From Rhodotorula mucilaginosa (taxonomy: Eukaryota; Basidiomycota; Microbotryomycetes; Sporidiobolales; Sporidiobolaceae): 64,000 nt of DNA. The notes beneath the pieces were generated by a model. The model worked only from the letters and a program-made list of their open reading frames with translations. It made no database searches and was not told the DNA's origin. The position numbers and the translations under genes were made by a program. Positions 56,433 through 64,000 of this stretch are shown piece after piece (position 1 is the stretch's first letter; each line of letters begins with the position of its first letter). The DNA lies in assembly GCA_034406715.1 (NCBI GenBank), contig CP137867.1, positions 992,001 through 1,056,000 on the forward strand. The letters are read 5' to 3'.

Positions 56433-59400
56433 CTAATCTTGGCGTGGCGCGAGAGCGCCGCAACAGATGCCGCGAGCACGGTGTCTTGCCAGAGCGTCTC
56501 CGCGCGCAAAGCCTTTACCGCTGCACATTGATATCTTGTCAGTTCCTGACTGTCACGAGGTGACTAGTCGGAAGGAATCGGGACGGACCAAGGGCACGGG
56601 AACGGCTTGTTCCCAGAGTGGATGCGCTCGTGGCGTTTCAGATCGTGCTGACGGACGAAGGATGCGTCGCTGTGTAGAGTGTAGGTCAGTATCTGTACTC
56701 TGCTGAGGTGGGAAGACCAGAGAGCCTACCAATCGTCGTGCGGGCAGATGAAGGGCTTGTCCTCGAGATGAGTCTGGATGTGACTCTCGATCGCGCTCTT
56801 GCGAGGGAAGGATCGCTCGCAGCCCTCGATCAAGCACACGTAGCGTTTCGGAACCTTGACGCCGGACGAAGTGAGGTGACTCGGGATGTGCGAGTAGAGC
56901 GACTGAATGACCTCTCGCGGAACCGAGCTTCGCGGTTGTCCCGGCAACGCCGGCGGTCCCGGCACGTACGTGATGGTCGAAGTCGTCGCGATTTCTCCAT
57001 TCGCGTCGAGAGCTGGGAACTCGCCGTCGTCTTCGGACAGGAGCGGCGACGAGAATGGAGAAGCGCCGCGGTGGATTTGCGGTATCGCGGGAGACAAAGT
57101 GGAGTTGAAAACCGATTGGTGCTCCTGCTCCGGCGTCTTGGTGACCTTGGGTCTCGGCCCCGGTTTGAGGCGCCGCGACTGCAGGCACGGAGCGGACGCG
57201 ACCGAGCGCAGTCGTTTCGGCCGCTGGTCATCCGAGCTTGGCGAAAGAGGCGCTTCGATCGCCAAGTCGTCGTGGTGCTCTCGCGCCCTCTTGCCAGCGG
57301 TCATTGGCGGAGGAGGAGGAGGAGGTAACGGCAGCTGCATCGGCTGGTACAGCGAGTCATACGTGGCGAGCTGTTGCTCGTACTCGTCCATGTAGTCCTC
57401 GTCGTAGTTCGCATCCGGACCGGTGAGCGGATAGTCGGCCATCGAACCAGCTGGTCCGGTCAAGCAGCGCGCGTGCGGATTGATGCGCTGGCGCTGCGGA
57501 GTAGTCGGAATCGGCGGCAACGGAATCGGCGGCGGCGGATGTGCCCATTGCACCTCGGGTGCCGGCGGACGCGGACTCGCAAAATGTGGCGGCGCCTGCA
57601 TGTGCGGCCGCGCCGGCTGCTGCCGTGAGCCGGGAGCCATCTCCTCGTACGGTTCGCGCTCGTACGGGTCGCGCTGCTGCGCTGACGCAAACCGGGTCGG
57701 GTACGAGAAATTGCGAGCCGAGTTGCCGTAGACGGACGAATCTGCCGGCTGGCGCAAAGCGCGGTTTTGCTGCCGGGTCTGCCGCCGATCGAGGTTCGCC
57801 GAATCGTTCATGGGAGCGGCGTACTGTTGCTGCTGTCGCGATGGAGCAGGGGCGGCATGGACGTAATGCTGCGACGGTACTCTGGGATGGCTAAAGTTGA
57901 CCGGTGCCGGTCCGTGGCTGACGCTTGACCGCGACGAGCTGGTCGAAGGGCGATCGAGCATGACCGCCGAAGAGGGTTCTTCCGGAGTACGGTAATGCGA
58001 CGCCGGGTCGGAAGGGGCGTACATCCCATAATGAGCGCCAGGAGACGAGGTCGTGGACGCCGTGCCGGGGTCGGAAGGATACAGACGGTTGGTATCGCTG
58101 GTACGGAGACTCCTCCCCGACATGCCGAGCCCGACCCCAGCAAAGCTGGCAGGCATCTGGTTGAGCGGCGACTGTCGAATCGAGGTCGCGAGGGCGGCTT
58201 CTTGCACGAGACCGTAGTGGTACAGATCCGCAAAGCTGAGGAGGTGCGACGGGACGTCGGGCACGCGATTCGCCGGCGCCGTGCCTGCCGAACCGGTCGA
58301 CGCGCTGTTCGATCCTGCGTACGAACCCTCGTACGGTGACGCGTGCGCCGAGACCGGAGTCAACGGTTCGTCGTAGTACGGGGACCGCGCCGCCATTTCG
58401 CGTGCCGACGGCGAAAGCGCCGAGCACGACTTGGCCTTGTTCAGGGAACGGGTCGGCAACGCCTTGACCGGACGATTCGAAGATTGCTGCGGCTGCTGAT
58501 CCGAGTTTTGATGCCGGTGCTGCTGGGGAGATGCAGGGTTGCCGACCGGCTCGAGCTCTTCCGCAAAAACGAGACGGCCGCTCTGAGTCAGGCGAATGTC
58601 GGCCGCGTTCTGGAGCGACTGCTGCGTTCGAGGTGGCGGAGGTAGCGCAAGGTCGGCAAACTCGTCGAACGTCGGTTGCGACAGGTTCACGCTCGAGTTC
58701 GCGCCGAGGTCCGGACCGAACAGGTCGAGGGCGTGGTCATCCAGCGCCGGGACGCTCGTTAGGCCCATCCCAAGACCGGCGAGCTCCAACTCTCCGAAGA
58801 GCGAGTTGTGCTTGTTGTTGTCGTCGCCGCCGTACCCGAGCATGAGTCCGTCGCGACTGCCGTGCGCCGACATGCTCGTCGAAGAGGACATGGCGCCGGA
58901 CGTGAACCCCATCGAGCTGGCAGTCGTCCCCATGCTCAGGCTCGGAGCCATCTCGCTCGAGACGCTCGCGCTCCTCGCCCGAAAAGACCGCTTCAGAGGG
59001 AAGACTGGAATGTTTTCCGACGTTGCGTGCTGCGGCAGCGGCGAGTCGATAGAGATCTCGGGGCGCACGACTCGACCGGTGCGACTATCGGAGCGCGGCG
59101 GACCGGTGATGATGGGCGAAGTGAGGAACCCGCCGTCGTGTCCGATCCCCATGAGTTTGGTCTTGAGGCGGCCGTCGCGAGTGAGAGACTTGACGGGGAA
59201 GGGCGAGACGGCAAAGTCTCCGTCGACGAGCGGGAAAGCTTCCACGGTCGTCGAAATGTCGTGCGACGGTTGACCCCTGGAGTCGGGCCGAGAGCGCGAG
59301 TCGTAGTTTACTTGCTCGGAGAAAGTATCGCACTGTGGCGGTTTCGAAACGGTCGCCCGTGGAGGTCTCGGAGTGCGAGTAGGGACCGGGCCGGGGTCGG

Positions 59401-59527
59401 AGAAGATGGCCGAGTCAATGCCGTACGCAGGCTGCATGCCTCCCGCAGCATACCTGTCGCCAGAGATATATGACATGTCGCTTGCGCCGCCGTAACCCCC
59501 AGCGTCGTCGAGGTAGTACGCCTGCAT
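56433..59527 (-). CDS. Crz1-like C2H2 transcription factor
   Basis: Three exons (59527-56730, 56669-56589, 56520-56433) give about 988 residues. The long N-terminal part is Ser/Pro/Gln-rich and presumably an activation region. C2H2 finger 1 is YVCLIEGCERSFPRKSAIESH, near residues 895-920. Finger 2 is CPHDDCDASFVRQHDLKRHE, whose second Cys is created by the exon 1/2 splice. Finger 3 (CPCGKGFARGDALARHRARG) is formed across the exon 2/3 splice, with a short Cys-x-Cys spacing. Order and finger sequence resemble Crz1, the factor dephosphorylated by calcineurin on Ca2+ signals. PEISID at residues 156-161 fits the calcineurin docking pattern PxIxI(T/D). The zinc-finger call is firm; the Crz1 link is likely; regulation is inference. 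Confidence 0.82.
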
Positions 59528-60848
59528 GTTGTCCGCCCGAATCGCGAATCGCGCCGTTATTTAGCGAGATCGGAGGTCACGCTGCACCGCTAGATCGACC
59601 TGGTCAGCTGGCGAATTCAAGAGTCTTGAATCTTGGGCTATGGGCGCGACACTCACGGGACACGGCTGTAGAGTGGCGGCTCGTGCCACCGAGTGGACGG
59701 CTGACAACAAGAGGGCGGATGCGACAAAGGTGCCGAGCGCGCTGGATGGCAGACGCCTCTGGAGGGGGTGGCGTTGAGCGGGACGGCGTGCAGGATCGAG
59801 TCGTTCCAGACGATGTCTCGTGGACGGCGGGACTCTGTGACGGCGTGTCACGGAGCGAGTGTGAACACGGTCGGGTTGAGTGATCCGGAGCGGAGGGAAG
59901 ACAAGGAGTGCAACGAGCGTCGGCGAGGTGGGTCGCGTAGACGGTACGGATCGAGACAGTACAAAGCAGAGACTTGGAGCCCAGGGACGGCCGAGTTGCG
60001 TTGGCGTTGGCAAGGCGAGCCGGTGCGAGTGTCAGCGAGCAACAAGCTGCCGCAAAGATGTTGAACGATCAGATCTACGCGGCGAGCCCAGCTCCGATCT
60101 ACCCTCGACAATTTCCCGTTCTGGATTCATTCCGGCAACCTTTTCGGAGACGTCACGCCGAGCGAGCTCTCGACCCGCCGCGCTTTCATCATGGGTAAGC
60201 TCGACCGCGAGCTCGCTCCACAGGTCCAGCAATTCTGGCTTGCAGACGACCTGCGCCGCGCCATGGCGAGCGCTCCGGAACCCTTACGTTCATTTGCAGT
60301 CAATATTCCGGCGATCAACCTTGATTCTTCCAAGTCGCGCCGCGCATCCGCGAGAGATTTTTCATAGCGTCTTCCGCTCGAGCTTGCAATTGCAACGTAA
60401 GTTCAACGCATTGCCGATCGTGAGCTCGACCTCTAATGCGTGCGAATCAAACATCGCATGGTCTTAAGATGCAGACCTGCTGCGCAGAGACCATATGGCT
60501 TGCTGGTGGGCGCACACAACCGTATTTCGGGCCTATAGCTAGTGAGATGTATCTCCCTGATCTCGATGCACCAAGCTAGCTCTCAAGGGCCGGCGCGCGC
60601 GGCACTTGGTGAGGAAAGGCATCATGTCTTTTACATGCGCGGGTCATGGAAGTAGTAGGAGTAGGAAGTTGACGCCAGAAAAGAAGGGAGGGAGGGTCAC
60701 GAATCACCGCGTCGGAAGCTGAGGTTCAAGCCAAGCCAGAGAGATGACACAGAGAGAGAGAGAGAGAGAGAGAGGACTCCCTCGCCGCCCAACAACCGGA
60801 TCGCAAATGATCGCCCTGCGTTACTGCTCCCTTGTGCGCCGGTCTTTC
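59528..60848. other. Long upstream region of the zinc-finger gene
   Basis: About 1.3 kb between the zinc-finger start and the Cwc22 stop, both on the minus strand. It should contain a long promoter or leader, common for regulatory genes. A plus-strand stretch at about 60063-60367 is open and looks protein-like but has no start or splice context. A GA repeat lies near the Cwc22 end. Confidence 0.5.
60751..60774 (+). repeat. (AG)12 dinucleotide repeat
   Basis: Perfect AG repeat just downstream of the Cwc22 stop codon, probably in its 3' UTR (CT on the sense strand). Confidence 0.85.
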
Positions 60849-63779
60849 TCATCGCCGAGGTCCCCAGCCCGAGTCGCTCGGACCGCGACTGCCCGCCGGT
60901 CCTGCTCCGTACCCACCACGTCCCCCACCCTGCGCATACGGCGGTCTGCCACCACCACCGCCACCACCACCGCCACCACCACCGCCACCGCCGTCGAACC
61001 TGCGATCCGGATGCCGGAAGTCACGACCTCCGCCTCCTCCTCCGCCTCCATTGGCCGGCGGCGGGGGCGGCGGACCACCACCCCGCGCGTCATCAAACTG
61101 CCGATCCGGGTGACGGAAATCGCGCCGCGCCGGCGGGGGCGGACTCCTGTCGCCGCGCCTCGGGGAAGGCGAACGACGACGAGCCGCTGGTGGCGGCGAA
61201 GGCGACCTCGAGTCGTAAGATCCTCGACGACGTCCGCCTCCTCCTCCGCGACGAGGCGGCGAAGGAGAAGGAGAGTACTCGGCTCGTCTCGACTTCGAGC
61301 CGGCGCCGCGCGCGGGTGGCGGCGAGGGAGAGCGAGAATAGGAAGGAGAGCGCCTCCGACGAACGGCGGGGGACGGCGAACGCGAATAAGAAGGCGAAGG
61401 CCTGCCGCCGCCGCCACGGGGAGGCGGACTGCGGGATCGAGACCGAGACCGGCTGTCGTACGACCTCGACCTCGAACGAGACGGCGAGCGCGAGTCGCGG
61501 CGCTTGGTCGTTGGGCGGCGGCGGTACCGAGAGTCGTCGGACGAGTAGTCGGACGAGTCCGAGAGGGAAGACGACGACAGCGACGAGGACGAGTCCGAGT
61601 CGGACGACGACGACGAATCGTCGCCGGCGGCGAGTTGCGCGCGGCGCTGCTGCTCGAGCATGAGCGCCGGCATCTTTTTGAGGTGCTCGCGCATGTTTTC
61701 GGTGATGGCGCCGAGACCGATCGAGGTGAAAAAGTTGATCGAGAAGCGCGTGTTGCGCGGGTTGTCGAGCGGGAAGATGTTGGACAGGTAGGGCTCGAGC
61801 GCCTTGTCCTGGAACCGTTCGACGACGTTCTTGAGGCCCATGCCTTCGACCATCTCTTGGAACATGATCTTGACAAAGATACGCGACGACGAGGTCGTGT
61901 CGTCCTCGTTCATCTTGACCGTGTCGAGCACCGACCACGAGATGGCGTCGGTCATCATGAGGTGGCCAAAGAAGCGCGCAATGTTGCGCAACCGGTTCGT
62001 CTCGTAGCGGTGGATCGTTGCGTAGTAGTTGATGAAGCACTGCTCGTACGCATTGGCCCAGACCTGGTTGATCTTGCAGAACCGTTCGCCCATCAGGCCG
62101 TAGAACTTGCTGAAGGTCCGCTCCTGCGAGCAACACTCGATGACCATGTTGCACAGCTCGGTCTGCGCGCACGGCAAAGGCAACAGGCATCAGTTATCGT
62201 GCGCGGCGCGGAAATTGTCTTCGGGGAAGAGACACGGCCGGAGACGTACCTCCTGACCGGGCGCAATATCCAACTTGAGGAGTTTGTGAGTGGCTTCCTC
62301 AAAGTCGAGCGCCGACATGATGGTCAAGTAAATGGTCCTGCGCAAGTTGACGACGTTGGCGCCAGTCTGGTCATGCACGTCGACCGTCCCGTCGGCCTTG
62401 ATCCCGTCATCGACGTCGCTCGCCTCGTCGTCGTCGTCGCTGCCGCTCTCTTCCGTGTCGCCCTCGTCACCGGACGCGTCCTCGTCGTCCGAACCAAGAA
62501 TCTCGTGCTTGATCTCGGCGTACGCGGCCTCGTTCTCCTTGAAGTTCGGGTCAAACTTGTACACATCTGCAAAGAGGGGGGATGGGGAGTCAGGTGTTGC
62601 GCGCGCGCGTGCGTCAGAGGAGAGAGAAAACTCACTGAGCATTTCCTGGACCTGGACCTCGTCGTCGAGCGAGATGCGGTGGGTGATCATGTCCTCCTCC
62701 TCGACGAGGTCGAGCCCCTCGGGAATGATGGGGTTGTCCTTGTACTTGTCTTTGCGAACCTGGAACAGGACCTCGACCATGTACTGGACGCGCTTGTCGA
62801 TGGCGCTCTCGTTCAGGATGGTGCGGAAGCGGTCAAAGATGCCGTTGTTGGCGCGGGCCGAGTGCTCGGCGAGGAAGGCGCCGATCTCGCGCATGAACGA
62901 GACGGCAATCTCGACGCTGTCGTCGGTCGGGCGCTCGAGCAAGAGGACGAGCATCTGCAAGGCGAGGACCTCGTGCGCGACTTGCTGGTTGACGAGCTGG
63001 GCGAGGAAGGTCGTGGTCGCGGTCATGGTCGGCTTGTCGTTGCGCTTGTAGCTCCTGCGGAACTGGTGGATGAGGCGGTGGAGCAAGAGTTCGCCGATCT
63101 GGGGCAGCTTGGTGTTGACGATGGCGACGAGCGAGGCAAAGATGGGGGTGAACGGCAACGACGAGGCCTGGGCGCGCATGACGGAGCGGACAAAGAGGCC
63201 CTTGCCGCGGATGAGGTTCTCGCCAAAGAGTTCGGGGACGATGAGCTTGATGTTGGCCGTGTTGACCTTGTTGATGAGACCGTTGATGCTCTTGCGGAGG
63301 GCGTCCCAGGTCAGCCTCTGGTAGTCGTCGCCCTCGTTGTCGTCCTGGGCCTGCTGGGCGAGGAGGGCGCGGAGGCGGTGCGGGGGCATGTAGGCGCCGC
63401 CTCCGCGCGTGTTGGCGAGCTGCTTGACCTGGTCTGCGAGGTCGATCTTGGTCTTGGGTGCGTCTGCGACGACCTGCAGGTCCTGCTGGGCGAGGCGCTG
63501 GCGCTCGCGCTCGCGCTGGCGGTCGAGGTCATGGTCCGGGGGGAGGCGACCGGTCGGCCTGGCACGGCGAGCGGGCGGGGAAGGGGAGCGAGAAGCGGGG
63601 GACCTGCAGATCACTAGCGTCAGTCTTGTCTAGCCGTCGCACACTGGTGGCTCGACTTGCCGTTTGCGAGATGGACGCGGACTGAGGTCGTCGTCACCTC
63701 GGCGCGCTGCTCGACCGGCGGGGCTGCGGGCGGGTGCGGGCGAGCGAGAGCGCGATCGCTGCTCTGGAGAGTCTGGCAT
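60849..63779 (-). CDS. CWC22: Spliceosomal MIF4G/MA3 protein Cwc22
   Basis: Four exons (63779-63661, 63603-62636, 62566-62250, 62162-60849) give about 905 residues. A short RS-rich N-terminus (MPDSPEQRSRSRSPAPAR) precedes the MIF4G domain, about residues 110-320: YMPPHRLRALL, WDALRKSINGLINKVN, LLHRLIHQFRRSYKRND and FMREIGAFLAEHS. An acidic stretch leads to the MA3 domain (about 430-545; LRRTIYLTIMSALDFEEA onwards). From about residue 646 a long Ser-Arg/Pro-rich domain ends in poly-Gly. Cwc22 joins the activated spliceosome and in many eukaryotes loads eIF4A3 for exon-junction complexes; the C-terminal RS region is absent from budding yeast. The first intron (63604-63660) starts GCAAGT. Exon lengths sum exactly. 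Confidence 0.95.
63604..63660 (-). other. Probable GC-AG intron in CWC22
   Basis: A 57-nt intron with donor GCAAGT, branch CTGACG and acceptor CTGCAG. It splices SPRPSRK to RSPASRSPSPP in phase 2. GT donors in the neighbourhood give the wrong phase or an intron of only about 39 nt. Confidence 0.7.
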
Positions 63780-64000
63780 GGGCGCAGCTGCTGCAGCTCT
63801 CGGCGAGCGAGAGACAGACGCGGGAGAGTAAGAGTCGCTCGCTCTCTCTCGACTTGACGAGGTTCACCCGGAGCTGTGTGTATAGAGTAGAACAGGAGTG
63901 CCATGTGGGCGACAGTACTAAGGTAGATCACCGCAGCTCAGCTGCTCACAACCAGCTCACTCCGCTCACTCACTCGCTGCTCCGCTCTCTTGCTCTCTCG
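63780..64000 (-). promoter_or_regulatory. Promoter/leader region of CWC22
   Basis: About 220 bp upstream of the Cwc22 start, continuing past the window edge. Rich in GAGCGAG-like purine repeats; no other gene start is visible. Confidence 0.4.

Noticed and set aside
60945-61075. CRISPR-like or satellite array of repeated CCACCACCG units
   Set aside because: It is the poly-Gly coding part of CWC22 read on the other strand; there are no spacers.
60744-63617. A 957-codon open frame on the plus strand opposite CWC22
   Set aside because: It is antisense to a well-supported gene. Long antisense frames arise when GC-rich codons remove stops; its product is Arg-rich with no domain.

Overview
The window looks like nuclear DNA of a GC-rich basidiomycete yeast. 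Genes are dense and cut by many short introns of about 55-120 nt, with CTGAC/CTAAC-type branch points and GTRNGT-like donors. Codons end mostly in G or C. Protein style and intron pattern suggest Pucciniomycotina (a Rhodotorula/Rhodosporidium-like red yeast); that placement is inference from style, not from a search. I see no rRNA or tRNA gene, CRISPR array, LTR element or DNA transposon.

Layout. 1-10 kb: a small Ser-rich hypothetical gene (+), a membrane-anchored SGNH/PC-esterase-like protein (-), the rDNA-transcription/60S factor Pol5/MYBBP1A (-) and, divergent from it, an intronless mitochondrial membrane protein (+). 10.6-21.3 kb: a SAP-domain coiled-coil protein, a secreted double-psi beta-barrel (RlpA-like) protein with duplicated mini-exons, a DHA1-type MFS transporter, an unknown protein with an in-frame TGA before more open frame, and proteasome assembly chaperone 1 (all -). 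21.6-27 kb: mitochondrial ribosomal protein mS33 (-), divergent from amidophosphoribosyltransferase (+), followed by a truncated duplicate of that gene's 3' end. 28-37.5 kb: a CAMKL-like kinase (+), splicing factor SF3B3 (-) sharing an 81-bp divergent promoter with the spliceosomal protein CCDC12/Cwf18 (+), then a plasma-membrane-type syntaxin (+). 37.5-46 kb: an acyl-CoA-synthetase-like protein lacking recognisable catalytic motifs (-), divergent from the NatB subunit Naa25/Mdm20 (+), then a second MFS transporter (-). 46.5-56.1 kb: V-ATPase subunit a (-), divergent from eIF3L (+), then the DEAD-box helicase Mak5 (+). 56.4-64 kb: a Crz1-like C2H2 factor (-) and the spliceosomal MIF4G/MA3 protein Cwc22 (-).

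Most genes are housekeeping: ribosome biogenesis (Pol5, Mak5), splicing (SF3B3, CCDC12, Cwc22), translation and N-terminal acetylation (eIF3L, Naa25, mS33), proteasome assembly, purine synthesis, and membrane fusion and acidification (syntaxin, Vph1). Five divergent pairs have start codons only 81-215 bp apart, which suggests shared promoters. The most unusual items are the partial amidophosphoribosyltransferase duplicate with mostly synonymous changes, three probable GC-AG introns, a 4-nt first coding exon that splits the catalytic Cys codon, duplicated mini-exons in the secreted protein, and the acyl-CoA-synthetase-like probable pseudoenzyme.

Exon coordinates were read by eye by joining frames at splice consensus sites. 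Where exons are listed explicitly, their lengths sum to whole codons.
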